A program made the position numbers and the translations under genes. Source: Oasisia sp. SBJ-2009 (Eukaryota; Annelida; Polychaeta; Sabellida; Siboglinidae). From it: a stretch of 64,000 bases of DNA. Below are positions 29,640 through 41,496 of this stretch, piece after piece. Below the pieces are notes generated by a model. That model was not told where the DNA came from. It ran no database searches and saw nothing but the letters and a program-made list of their open reading frames with translations. How positions within the stretch are numbered: the stretch's first letter is position 1; every line of letters starts with the position of its first letter. Location of the stretch: assembly GCA_964017155.1 (NCBI GenBank), contig OZ024867.1, positions 25,163,636 to 25,227,635 of the forward strand, written 5' to 3'.

Positions 29640-32010
29640 GACTAATGGGGAAGGATATCTACGTCTCCGACATGGGCGAGGGTGATGACTGGCACCCCCT
29701 GCCCCCCGCCCCCCGCCCCCCGCCCCCCGCCCCCCGCCCCCCGCCCCCCGCCCCCCGCTTGTACTGGCCAAGAAGAATGACAAGGAGGAATACGAAGCCA
29801 CAGAGAGAAGTGACAGTGATGTAAGCAGCAGCAACCAATTTTACTCCATGTCGTTTCACAAGACAAACTCTTATGTTTAGTGAACTCGTTAGACCCTGGA
29901 ACAGCCGCTGCTCGCCACATTCAGGACCTTGTATTCCAAACATTCCTGGCGATTAACTACTGACACTTCCAAAGTTTAACACGCCCTAGTGGATACAGTT
30001 TGCAACAACACCGGCTTGTCATGTGCATGGGTTGCCATATTGGAAATTGTTATTTGTATCACTTTTCATCGCGTGTTCGGTTGTCAACTTTGCCTCGTTT
30101 CGTCATGTTTTCAGCAACTGATGTAGCACAGATGGTGTGTGAGTGACAGTGATGATGGTGAAATGACAGGGGGGTCAAATGTGGAAGTTGAGGAACATAT
30201 AATGTACAGCACTCCTGGATCGTAACTTCTTTTTCTGTAAGAATTATTGTCATATTAACATCATCGTTTCGGCATCGCCTGAGCTGGACTATGATCGTTC
30301 GATGTACATCGATTCCGTCACTTGTGTTATTTTTACACTCATGTTATATACTTTTATTGACATTATCTGGATGTATGACATATTTCAACAATACACTGAC
30401 TTATATGAATAACTAATAATTACACATTTGTATGCTGAGTACAACTTCTGTCAAATTCTGCCAGCTGTCAGTGTCAGTGCCGTGTACATGTGTACCTGGC
30501 AGTTTGTGTCTGGATGTGTTGCACTTCTGTTCAGTTGATGTTACTTCTAACCTCAGCCACCAGGTATTGTATTTGATAATGTTGTCATATTGTTCACATT
30601 TCCTAATTGTTTATAATTATATTTTCCTAATTATTTTATATTTCTCATTTCATGTTTATTTATTTTGACTCTTTTTTCATTACAGGAAAAAGAAACGGAG
30701 AATAATTCTGTTTTCTTCGACCAGTATTTCAAACAAACACGCATACACTATACCATTTGAAACAACTCAAAACAACACAAATATTATACATCAATTATAT
30801 ATTATGTATAAATTATACAATAATATAACATAGGGTTAGGAGAATCTGTTAACACTGTTTTAAATATACATGCTATATAAAGCTAATATGTGGTTTTTCA
30901 TTTTGCGTGCATATATAAACGTTTTGTCTAGTGTGTGCTACTTGATAACTTGATAAGAAATACAGTTTATCATACTTAGCAAATCCCTGAGTACTATGTG
31001 ACATATGAATTTTTATTTTGCTATTTTAGGAGCCTGACCCACCTCACATGTCGAGTTCAGATGAATCGTATGACACGGCAGAACCACCCAGACCCAGCAA
31101 AGAAGGCCGAGGGCGTGGCGGAGGGCGTGGCGGAGGGCGTGGCGGAGGGCGTGGATGTGGCCGAGGTCGTGGCAGGGGTACGGGCCGTCCAGCCCATGGT
31201 TATCCACCACCGGGTTGGTTGATGGCAATGTCCACTCCTCGGATACGTGAGAAATCTGGACCTGAGCACGACATCCCATTTGATGCACCAGACCTTGACT
31301 TCCTGGCAGCGGTCCTGGGTCACAACTTCTTTGTGGACACGGCGACATCGACACACGCATAGGCTGTGGTGTGGAGATCGGTTATGGCAGACACAACGCA
31401 GGAGGAGATGCATTTTTTCTTTGGCATCCTCCTCCTGATAGGAGTCAACGAGCGACCCCAGTACCGGGACTACTGGTGAACTGACCCAGCATTGAACTGC
31501 CACACATCAGCTCCCGGATCACTCGAAACAGGAGCAACGGAAGATTGTGCCGACAAGCTGGGAAAGGTTCGGCCATTCCTGTCGACCCTACAGGAGAACT
31601 CTCCACGTGTAAGTGCCCCTAGTGTTGCCTTGTCAATTGGCAAGGCAATGGTCAAGTACAAGTGCGGCTGCGGTGGAAGCAGTACATGCGGATGAAGCCC
31701 ATCAAGGGGGGCATCAAGTTGTGGGTGTTGTGTGAGGCACTGCTTGGCCCTGGGTGTTTACACCGGGCGCGACGATCGTCTAGCTGAAGGGATGGGGCTG
31801 ACATACAACATCGTCATGCAGCTGTCATCAAGCTACTTGTTGCGTAACCATCACCTCTACGCAGACAACTTCTACCTATCCCTCGGCCTGATCCGTCACC
31901 TGCATGATGTGCTGACACGTACTTCTGCGGTACCATTCGGAAGAACGTGTCAGTGTACTCGACGCGAACGACAACAGTCCTGTCTGTTATATGGTTGGTC
32001 CGCGCCTGTG
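29640..32010 (+). pseudogene. piggyBac-like transposase pseudogene
   Basis: Pieces of a PGBD-type DDE transposase in order but in different frames. There is an acidic N-terminal piece (29645-29830), another acidic stretch near 30140-30220, and then after acceptor-like TATTTTAG (31029) a Ser/Asp-rich stretch and an RGG-like repeat (GRGGGRGGGRGGGRG). Next come EHDIPFDAPDLDF, EEMHFFFGILLLIGVNERPQ, KLGKVRPFLSTLQENS, SIGKAMVKYK, MKPIKGGIKLWVLCEA, GVYTGRDDRLAEGMGLTYNI and HHLYADNFYLSLGLI. These blocks match the DDE_Tnp_1_7 family. At least four frame breaks and stops make it non-functional. Flanking TTAA ends were not located. Confidence 0.78.
29695..29758 (+). repeat. (CCCCCCG)n heptamer repeat, about 8-9 copies
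   Basis: A G-rich minus strand with runs of six G could fold into G-quadruplexes. Because the unit is 7 bp, each gain or loss of a copy changes the reading frame of the piggyBac-like N-terminus that spans it. Confidence 0.95.
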
Positions 32011-32199
32011 TGGCTGCACCTATTGACACTTTCCATCACTACAGCTGATTCTGCTACTTTTACCCAGTCTACAGCGATCAAGTTTGTATATGTGCTTTAT
32101 GAATACACAAGGAGAACGCTGGTGTGAGTGATTGTATCAAGTGTTTGTGCCTTTCTACTATTTTATCCGACTTACATTTGTGATTGCACCTGTGTGACA

Positions 32200-33720
32200 C
32201 TGACAATTTGGCGATCAGTCATGTGTTACCGTCCAGTGGACATTGTTTACACACCCACCTTGACCAGAGACCACCTGTATCGGTTACGGCCCCGCGGTCA
32301 CAGTCACTCTAGACTTAACAGTGCTGCCTGGAGAGCTGCATGTGAAGCGGGGGTGGCACTCCAGCGGCCCACCCATCGAGGTTGTCGCGGGGGTGCACGC
32401 AAACAACGACCGATACGTGTAATTGTATCTGCACGACCAACAGCACCTGCTAAGCCCGTACCTCGAGTACGTCACCTAACGAATATCAGCACAAGGACAA
32501 AATCACCCTCACTGAAAGTTGTTTTGCTAAACACCAGATCTCTCTGCAACAAACTATCTGTTGTGAGTGAAATGTTATTAGATGCTGCTGCTGACATCAC
32601 CTTCTTCACAGAGACTTGGTTGCGAGATGAGCACCAAGACATCGTAAACGATCTAACCCAGCCGGGGTTCGAGTTCAAGAAACTTAACCGATCGCAGAAG
32701 CGTGGCGGTGGTCTGGGTGTTCTACACAGAAATTCACTGAATTTGGTTGTGCGCAGATCTGCAGTGACACCGACACATTTCGAGGTTCTACAACTGTCCT
32801 GTGACAAGCCGTCGTACTACTTCGTGTTGATATATAGGCCACCATCTTCCAATACATCCGACTTTCTGAACGAGTTCGAAGATCTCGTAACATCACTTGC
32901 GATCATTCCCGACGACTACTGATATTGGGCGATTTCAATATTCACTTCGACAATGCGCTATCGCCGGGAGTAAGCCGAATAACGAACATTCTGGCATCGA
33001 CAGGACTCGTCCAGCATGTGACTGGTTCCACGCACCGGTCCAGCCACACACTGGATGTCGTTATCTCTCGAAAAGAAGACACCATTCTCACATCCCCTGC
33101 TGTTATCCTACCGAACACATTCTCAGATCATCACACAATAATATTCGCTATTGAAGGAGACGCGCCGCGCCTACCAACCAACAAGTGGCGAGGGCGTGAC
33201 TACCGTCACGTGAACCTGGATTTGTTCGAATCTGACCTTCATGCTGCAATAACTTCACACGACGACAACATCAGCGATGACGTTAACAACCTCCTACAAC
33301 AATTTAAACATTCGGTGTCCGCCACACTCGATATCCATGCCCCGGTTGTGTCGCGAACTAGAAAATCCAAGAAAAGCCAGCCTTGGTCCGACGATGAAAC
33401 CTTGTGCTTGAGGCGAAAGCGACGTGCACTTGAAAGAAAATGGCGTCTATCCGGTCTCGAAATCGACAAACAGATATATACGTCGCAAGTAAACAACGTC
33501 AAACAACACATCAGAAACGCAAAAGTTGCTTACTACGATGCAGCACTGAACAACGCTGACGCAAAAACAACATTCCAGGTGTTACATTCACTAACCAAAA
33601 CCAGTGACCGGAAATTGCCTGATCGCAAGAATGATGAAAACTTGTGTAATGGCTTCGCTGAGTTCTTTGAAGAAAAGATCAAGAAATGTGTTGGCTTTAC
33701 GCGCACGAAAGTTACAATAG
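32200..33720 (+). pseudogene. CR1/L2-type LINE fragment: endonuclease and linker, no RT
   Basis: An APE-type endonuclease with LKVVLLNTRSLCNKL, FFTETWL, RGGGLGVLHR, LIYRPPSSNT, LGDFNIHF and FSDHHTIIF covers the family's catalytic blocks (Glu in TETWL, Asp/Asn in GDFN, Asp/His in SDHH). A frameshift at about 32920 separates the first half from the second. A linker region follows, with WSDDETLCLRRKRRALERKW and FAEFFEEKIKKC. The similarity stops at about 33720, before the reverse transcriptase, and a 25-bp satellite follows. This element differs in sequence from the LINE at 51.2-54.7 kb. Confidence 0.8.
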
Positions 33721-33939
33721 AAGCTATCGTGATGCGAGTACACCGACAGAGAAGAACAACTAATGGACACATTAATTGCAGGTCTGTAGAGCGACCACAT
33801 ACGAAGGAAACTAATTGCCCAAGACAAGGACACAACATTGGACCAGGCACTGGCAATAGTAAGAGCCTACGAAACCACAGAACGACATATGGGAGACATC
33901 AGAGACACAAAACAGATACAATCTGTAAGCAAGCAATAT

Positions 33940-35205
33940 GAAAAAGGGGTCTGTTGTCTCTATTGTCACCAGGGTCTGTTGTCTCTATTGTCACCAGGGT
34001 CTGTTGTCTCTATTGTCACCAGGGTCTGTTGTCTCTATTGTCACCAGGGTCTGGTGTCTCTATTGTCACCAGGGTCTGTTGTCTCTATTGTCTCTATTGC
34101 CACCAGGGTCTGTTGTCTCTATTGTCACCAGGGTCTGTTGTCTCTATTGTCACCAGGGTCTGTTGTCTCTATTGTCACCAGGGTATGTTGTCTCTATTGT
34201 CACCAGGGTCTGTTGTCTCTATTGTCACCAGGGTCTGTTGTCTCTATTGTCACCAGGGTCTGTTGTCTCTATTGTCACCAGGGTCTGGTGTCTCTATTGT
34301 CACCAGGGTCTGTTGTCTCTATTGTCTCTATTGCCACCAGGGTCTGTTGTCTCTATTGTCACCAGGGTCTGTTGTCTCTCTTGTCTCTATTGTCACCAGG
34401 GTCTGTTGTCTCTCTTGTCTCTATTGTCACCAGGGTCTGTTGTCTCTATTGTCTCTATTGCCACCAGGGTCTGTTGTCTCTATTGCCACCAGGGTCTGTT
34501 GTCTCTATTGTCACCAGGGTCTGTTGTCTCTATTGTCACCAGGGTCTGGTGTCTCTATTGTCACCAGGGTCTGTTGTCTCTATTGTCTCTATTGCCACCA
34601 GGGTCTGTTGTCTCTATTGTCACCAGGGTCTGTTGTCTCTCTTGTCTCTATTGTCACCAGGGTCTGTTGTCTCTATTGTCACCAGGGTCTGTTGTCTCTA
34701 TTGTCTCTATTGCCACCAGGGTCTGTTGTCTCTATTGTCACCAGGGTCTGTTGTCTCTCTTGTCTCTATTGTCACCAGGGTCTGTTGTCTCTATTGCCAC
34801 CAGGGTCTGTTGTCTCTATTGCCACCAGGGTCTGTTGTCTCTATTGTCACCAGGGTCTGTTGTCTCTATTGTCACCAGGGTCTGTTGTCTCTATTGTCAT
34901 AAGGGTCTGTTGTCTCTATTGTCATAAGGGTCTGTTGTCTCTATTGCCACCAGGGTCTGTTGTCTCTATTGCCACCAGGGTCTGTTGTCTCTATTGCCAC
35001 CAGGGTCTGTTGTCTCTATTGTCACCAGGGTCTGTTGTCTCTATTGTCACCAGGGTCTGTTGTCTCTATTGTCACCAGGGTCTGTTGTCTCCATTGTCAC
35101 CAGGGTCTGTTGTCTCTATTGTCACCAGGGTCTGTTGTCTCTATTGTCATAAGGGTCTGTTGTCTCTATTGTCATCAGGGTCTGTTGTCTCTATTGCCCC
35201 CACTC
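33940..35205. repeat. 25-bp minisatellite, about 50 copies
   Basis: The unit contains GGTCTGTTGTCTCTATTGTC and ends ACCAG. Some copies carry an extra TGTCTCTAT 9- to 11-bp insertion. Since 25 is not a multiple of 3, the array is open in all three forward frames, giving artefactual Leu/Ser/Val/Cys ORFs of up to 423 codons. Confidence 0.97.
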
Positions 35206-35389
35206 CGAGCCTAAAGAATAAATAGTGGCCAAATATGCTTAAGATAATTTTTGTGAAATCGCTCTTGAAATGTTCACATACAATGAAAAACCTATATTAC
35301 ATATGACACAGCCATATGATCACAGCAAGTATTTTAAAGTAGCTTTGAATTAAGTTTAGGTGAGTATTCTGAACTCATGTCATGACTCA

Positions 35390-35832
35390 ATGACAACATT
35401 GACAGAGCACTCAATGACAACGTTGACAGTGCACTCAATGACAACATTGACAGTGCACTCAATGACAACGTTGCCAGTGCACTCAATGACAACATTGCCA
35501 GTGCACTCAATGACAACGTTGCCAGTGCACTCAATGACAACGTTGCCAGTGCACTAAATGACAACGTTGCCAGTGCACTCAATGACAACGTTGCCAGTGC
35601 ACTCAATGACAACGTTGACAGTGCACTCAATGACAACGTTGACAGTGCACTCAATGACAACGTTGACAGTGCACTCAATGACAACATTGACAGAGCACTC
35701 AATGACAACGTTGACAGTGCACTCAATGACAACATTGACAGAGCACTCAATGACAACGTTGACAGTGCACTCAATGACAACATTGACAGTGCACTCAATG
35801 ACAACATTGACAGTGCACTCAATGACAACCTA
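35390..35832. repeat. 24-bp minisatellite, about 18 copies
   Basis: The unit contains CAATGACAACGTTGACAGTG. Variants are AACATTG/AACGTTG and GACAGTG/GCCAGTG. The 24-bp period keeps frames open on both strands (Thr/Leu/His, or Leu/Ser/Ala). Confidence 0.97.
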
Positions 35833-35833
35833 C

Positions 35834-36260
35834 TATGCTATGTAATGCAAGCAAATATTATCCGGGTGAGCCAACCCCAACCATTCCGTTGGGTGTGGCT
35901 CTCTCTGACAAAGTGAAAAGAAACATTTGGGCTGATGAATTTGTTGAGTTCCTGGAGACCATCCAACAGCAGCCGCAACAAATCTCAGTTTAGTCAGGAT
36001 ATTTCCACCAACTCGTCTCCCAGACTAGGGGAAGGCAGATTTCCTCCATTGATCAGGTCTGTAGGGCGACTCATGAGTGTTTTTCTCGTGTATGGGGTGG
36101 TATTTACCCAAAGATTCCCCCAGTCAGCCCCGGGTATCTTTAAATATGTGGAGATTGTGTGCACCATTGCGCTGACAGGTCTGCCATTTGCCCGACACGA
36201 AATTGAGAACCCTCCGCCAGGCTGGTCCAGCGAGTTTCCCCTGGGCACAACCCATCCACG
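35834..36260 (+). pseudogene. Transposable-element protein fragment, possibly DIRS/Crypton-like
   Basis: Two degraded blocks in series: IPLGVALSDKVKRNIWADEF (about 35875-35935) and VFTQRFPQSAPGIFKYVEIV (about 36105-36165), with a stop between them. I recall this pair of blocks, a PLGxxxSxKxKxxIWxxEF motif followed by a YTxRFPxxAPxLxKY motif, from repeat-encoded proteins in molluscs and cnidarians that may accompany tyrosine-recombinase elements. That recall is uncertain and no recombinase is visible here. Confidence 0.35.
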
Positions 36261-36420
36261 GGGGTCTAGTCATGCTCACCTTTGTAGAACTTTGGCATTA
36301 GGTGTGATTTTGTTCAATGTGTTTTTTTTAATATATTATGATTACTCGAATTCCAGCATTACTGGCTTTATATATTACTTTACTTATTTTCAGGTATACA
36401 ATGTAATGTTTACTACCTGA

Positions 36421-37880
36421 ACTCTACCATTGCGTACTTTATAATTATGATTCCCTTCATATGTTGCCTTTGGTATACACTGTAGATGGGTTTTTTCAGA
36501 AGTATTTTTTTTTTCGTCTACAATATTTGGAATGACTACCCTATGTGATTGCCTCCACCACTATTATTGTTTATATGGTGTATATGTTTGGCTTTGTATA
36601 TATACATTTCTTTTTTCAAGAGGCTTTTTGTCCAATACATTAAGTACTGGCTTTATGGGATTACTTTGCTTGATTTCTGTTTGTGCATATGCTACCTCTT
36701 GTGCAATGTATTTATAAACTGAATATGGGTGTCGGGTTTTTATTTATGAAATATGTATATATAATGTTGGGTTTGTGTGACAATAAAACAGTGATGTAAC
36801 TTTTGTGGTTATGAATTGTATTACACTGGCAAGTGAGACTGCCAAGGAACAAAGACAACACATCTCATTAACACGTATCTTGCAGGACGCGATTACATTT
36901 ACATTGGTAGTAAAAGTAGTATTCATAGAGTCGGCGCTCAGTGGAGATTACACAGGATTCAATCATTCGTGTGTAGTCAGATGGCTGCTGTCTCTCGGCG
37001 TCTCCCATTCATCAACACCTTCACATCAGTGGATTACTACAACCACAGCGCATTGGACACACCCGACGGCCAACAGATGTCAGCACCGTCAACTACCTGT
37101 GGTACATTACTCGTCAATATTCACGTTATGGACATCACCTCATTAAATGTCTGATTAAATACTTATCATTCAAGCTATATCATAGAGGCGGGTGTCTGCC
37201 AATCGCAACATCTACGTCAGGTTCTGTCACTTTTCACAAATAGTAGCACATAACAAGCTTAACTAGACAATTCAACAACACTTAGTACAAACGAACGACA
37301 GGAATTGGATGGAATTAATGTCATCATTTGGACAGCCAGCTACGTTCTACTTAAGTAGATTTTTGAAAAGTTACTTTTACATAAGAAACTTTCTCGAGGA
37401 GTATTTTTACTTCAGTAGTTTTTAGGGGGTTACTTGTACTTTTACATTTTATAGTTACACCGTAAGAAATGTAGGTAAGGCCTGAAGTACGAGGGTCGTG
37501 TTACCCTTCTGAAATTGAGATGCGTTGTACGTGACACATCAGTGAGAGCTATGGTGACAAATGTAACACAGTACTTGGGCTACTAAGGGGGTGACAGGTG
37601 ACGAGAAGGGCTCGTGGTCAAACAAAGTCACATACCAGGATATTGATGACCTCAGGTCAAGGACAAATGCTTCACTCTGAACTCAAACGCAAGAAGAACA
37701 TCACAAACCAGGAGTTTCTCCATTTTGTGAAATACAAATTGATACAGTGAAACAGTTGCCCATAGATTATATGCCCCAAGCTTTGTCTTGGTCTTATGAG
37801 ACATTTGTTGTTGGTCTGGCTGAGTGGGCAGAGAGGTACAAAGATGGCGACTGCCCAAGTTGAAGAAATCAGTCAAAGGT
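36421..37880. other. Non-coding stretch
   Basis: AT-rich intronic sequence. A short stretch around 37330-37450 repeats AGTTACTTTTAC-like motifs, reminiscent of hAT or similar non-autonomous ends, but no inverted ends were found. No gene supported. Confidence 0.45.
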
Positions 37881-37889
37881 TGTTGAACA

Positions 37890-38300
37890 TTTCATACTCA
37901 AAGTAGTTGTACGGAAACCCAGAAGCCTGCACGAGATTGTGCGCTAGAAACTGTGCCAATTTGTTGTACAGGGAAGATTGTCTGAAGATTTCTCACTCTG
38001 TGTTGCCATATGCTTACTAATATGCCACATATTGGCATCAAGTGAGAAGGTGTATGTCCAGGGATTACTATACTTCTTTGTAGCTCAAGGGATGCACTTG
38101 TATGGGCATGAATGTTATACAATGTCCATGCAATGATCCATATAGCCTTGGACATCGATGAACTTGGATGTCTCCATCAATGCAGCGCATTTACTTTCGA
38201 AAATTATCTACAACTTGTCAAATGGTCCGTTCAGGAAAACAACCTCTTGCCCAAGTTGTAAAGACTTGAAGAATGTGACACAGCTGGGCCAACTCATTGG
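37890..38300 (+). pseudogene. EnSpm/CACTA-like transposase C-terminal remnant
   Basis: In the frame starting near 38114 the sequence reads LYNVHAMIHIALDIDELGCL followed by SAFTFENYLQLVKWSV. This matches the conserved tail of animal 'transposase domain-containing' proteins (YNxHxLxHLxxD...G.LxxFSAFPFENYLxxLKxxV), thought to derive from EnSpm/CACTA elements. Stops precede and follow it, so it is a fragment. Family recall is by memory of the block only. Confidence 0.55.
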
Positions 38301-38544
38301 AAAAGGAGAAGTTATCAACAAAAACCAAACAATGCTTTAATTTGAATGAAAATAGGAGCTGTGAAGTAACCATTGTGTGTGAGGACGGTTGCACAGGTCA
38401 TGTATCCAGGGCGTGTTGAGGACCCTCAACCCTTGTGACACATCTGACTGGAGGATCTAAGGTTCAGTTAAAACAAATGTGCACATTTAGCAGGCCTTGA
38501 AAGAAGAGCCATCGTGACTGAAGAAGGGAACCAGGCAGAAACGT

Positions 38545-39064
38545 GGCTTTGTAGTGACATCACGACTGAATTATAATTTATTATTACCTGGCTTTGTAGT
38601 GACATAACGACTGAATTATAATTTATTATTACGTGGCTTTGTAGTGACATAACAACTGAATTATAATTTATTATTACGTGGCTTTGTACTGACATAACAA
38701 CTGAATTATAATTTATTAGTACTATGTTGCTAAGAACATGCAGACAACATGGCGATCGATTCCTTATAACAATCATCTTAGGAAAATAATACAACACACA
38801 TTTAAACTCAATATGCATAAATTAAATCACTCGATACTGGAAACTCTCAAGAGACGCTGTACAAATGGATGAGCAACTAATTCAACTGATGATCCTGACC
38901 AGATGGCATTCTCGAGTGAATAAAGAATCTGCAAATCTAAGCACTGCACACAGCACGTCTAGGAAACTACACAAGAGTTCTTCTACAGACACAACACTCT
39001 ACTCCCCGTGGCTATTCCAGGGGGAACGAAGGAGCACACTTTGTGGACATACTTTCTACTCTCT
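38545..39064. repeat. Direct duplication, copy 1 (with 45-bp minisatellite)
   Basis: Begins with about four 45-bp units (containing GGCTTTGTAGTGACATAACG). A roughly 345-bp segment follows, running from AGTACTATGTTGCTAAGAAC to CTTTGTGGACATACTTTCTAC. The same arrangement recurs at 39845-40321, offset 1258 bp, with only a few differences. Confidence 0.9.
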
Positions 39065-39231
39065 TGCTGTCAAGACAACTCTTGGAAATACCTGACGGTG
39101 AGATGAAACTTCCCTGACTGGTGGACTGACATCTGTGTAAAGATAGAACACAGGTAGATAACCATGCTAAAAACTGAACAAATGTCTTCGCTAATATGAG
39201 GAAACTGTCAGCGACTGATTTTTGAGGTTGA

Positions 39232-39375
39232 CATTATCCTCTCTTACACAATGGACATTATTCTGTCCTACACAATGGACATTATTCTGTCCTACACAAT
39301 GGACATTATTCTGTCCTACACAATGGACATTATTCTGTCCTACACAATGGACATTATTCTGTCCTACACAATGGC
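39232..39375. repeat. 24-bp minisatellite, 6 copies
   Basis: The unit contains ATTATTCTGTCCTACACAAT, located between the two copies of the direct duplication. 39376-39844 contains two Cys-containing exon-like stretches without recognisable domains. Confidence 0.95.
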
Positions 39376-39844
39376 GAATGAAATGTTGTTCCAGTCAGAG
39401 TTCTGTTACTACAACCCAACGTGCGAGACAAGACATAAGCAACGAGGCCGAGACAACCATCTCGACCCCCCGCTGCACCGGAGCGAGAATTTGTCGAGGA
39501 CGGGTTAAAAGCCCCAGCCCCGGCAGCGAATGTGACACTGGAGGTGATAGCACTGGGTGGGGTTCATGTGGTTAGTCTTTGTCAATGGGATAATTGAATT
39601 TTATCGTGTTAGCAATTTTGGAAAAACGCGAATACGCATATTGTAAATTTCATGACTAAAACTCTCGTTCCTTCTTGTAGTCAGAAGCAGCACCAACTTG
39701 TCACCACCTTGTCCATGACGGGAGGAATCAAATGTCACCAGTGTGGGACACCGTTCATGGTCTCTGTACCCCGGTTATCCCCAACCCCAACCTCTGCACC
39801 AGCTCCAGCCCCTGTACCCGTGTGTACATGAAGAAAGTAAGTCA

Positions 39845-40321
39845 CTTGGCTTTGTAGTGACATAACGACTGAATTATAATTTATTATTACGTGGCTTTGT
39901 AGTGGCATAACAACTGAATTATAATTTATTATTACGTGGCTTTGTAGTGGCATAACGACTGAATGATAATTTATTAGTACTATGTTGCTAAGAACATGCA
40001 GACAACATGGCAATTGATTCCTTATAACAATCATCTTAGGAAAATAATACAACACACATTTAAACTCAATATACATAAATTAAGTCACTCGATACTGGAA
40101 ACTCTCAAGAGACGCTGTACAAATGGATGAGCAACTAATTCAACTGATGATCCTGACCAGATGGCATTCTCGAGTGAATAAAGAATCAGCAAATCTAAGC
40201 ACTGCACACAGCACGTCTAGGAAACTACACAAGAGTTCTTCTACAGACACAACACTCTACTCCCCGTGGCTATTGCAGGGGGAACGAAGGAGCACACTTT
40301 GTGGACATACTTTCTACATGT
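39845..40321. repeat. Direct duplication, copy 2
   Basis: Three 45-bp units followed by the same segment as copy 1; about 98% identical by eye (for example GGCGATCGATTCC versus GGCAATTGATTCC). It diverges from copy 1 after CATACTTTCTAC. 40322-40690 holds nothing recognisable. Confidence 0.9.
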
Positions 40322-40689
40322 ATGTTAGTACAGCTGTTGCCTGTTGCCAGTGATTTTATGAACACAGCAGTGTGGTGTAAAATGCAAACTATTACTACCC
40401 CAAAAGGAGGCGAGGGTATTCACTCAGATGTCTCCCCTCTGGCTGTAGCCGTAGAGCTGAGAGTGTCAGCTGGTTACTATTTTCTGTTTGCTCTCAACTC
40501 TCTATTAATCATTTGTTTCTGTGTACTACAAGTGTCATTTTTATAATTCTAATCCATTTTCAAGCCTTTTTTAGGTATTCTTTCACTCCTTTTTATGATC
40601 CATGTACTTTGCACTTTGAGGTGATTTTTGCATTCTGCCATCTGCATTATAATTAGGTGATTGTGCCATTTAGTATTTACCTATATAAT

Positions 40690-40985
40690 GTGACTGCTGC
40701 AGATGAGTGCCACAGCAACTGGCAATGGATGCCACCATAGTGACTGCTGCAGATGAGTGTCACCCAGCAGCTGGCAATGGATGCCACCATAGTGACTGCT
40801 GCAGATGAGTGTCACACAGCAGGTGGCAATGGATGCCATCATAGTGACTGCTGCAGATGAATGTCACACAGCAGCTGGCAATGGATGCCACCATAGTGAC
40901 TGCTGCAGATGAGTGTCACACAGCAACAGGCAATGGATGACACCATAGTAACTGCTGCAGATGAATGCCACAGCAACTGGAAATG
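40690..40985. repeat. 52-bp minisatellite, about 6 copies
   Basis: The unit contains GTGACTGCTGCAGATGAGTG and GGCAATGGATGCCACCATA. Both internal motifs have partial dyad symmetry (CTGCAG, TGGATGCCA). Confidence 0.93.
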
Positions 40986-41338
40986 GATGTGCATTGCTGC
41001 AACTAGGTAACTCGAGATTCTAGACTTGTAAGTTAAGGTGTGTAACATACAACATTGGTTGTTCGATTACAGATAAGCACCAAGTGGTGTGACGGCGAAT
41101 TATTGGAGGAGCGTGCTGCCCTCTAGGAGCTGTATTCATTCTAAATAAATGCGTTGAATACAAAGACCCGTCGTTCGACGTGCTTACAATGTGCCCATTT
41201 GATAAACAGGCTAGAATCCAAATTATTGTTAGCCCATGCACAAAATATGTTGCAGTAGTATGTTCATTTCCAATTCAGTTTAGTGGAAGAAATTAAAAAT
41301 TATATCTGGCTAAATTGTTTTCAACATTTGTTTAACAG

Positions 41339-41496
41339 GTGTTGCTCTAACTACGCCGAAGAATCGTAAAGTGGGGACGGAACTGGTAGAAGTTCTGCGC
41401 CTCGAGATACAGGCAGAGAAGGAGGCCAGAGAAGAAGAGAGAAGGGAGAGAAAACAAATGGAAAAGGAGAGGCAGGAGATGGAAAACATTTGCTAA
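41339..41496 (+). CDS. Possible terminal exon, charged coiled-coil tail
   Basis: Acceptor-like TTTGTTTAACAG followed by an open frame VALTTPKNRKVGTELVEVL, then a Glu/Arg/Lys-rich helix (EEERRERKQMEKERQEME), ending at TAA 41494-41496. The pattern resembles the C-terminal tails of Myb/SANT-like DNA-binding proteins encoded by Harbinger-type transposons (weak, memory-based). No upstream exon was identified. The 46-bp satellite begins immediately after the stop. Confidence 0.3.

Noticed and set aside
33954..35225. 423-codon plus-strand ORF (and two overlapping ones) of Leu/Ser/Val/Cys repeats
   Set aside because: Produced by a stop-free 25-bp satellite that is open in all three frames. No splice context, start context or codon bias.
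37330..37450. hAT-type MITE
   Set aside because: AGTTACTTTTAC-like motifs are suggestive, but no paired inverted ends or 8-bp target duplication could be found.
39390..39840. Cys-containing exon-like frames between the duplication copies
   Set aside because: No recognisable domain, and splice signals do not give a consistent frame.
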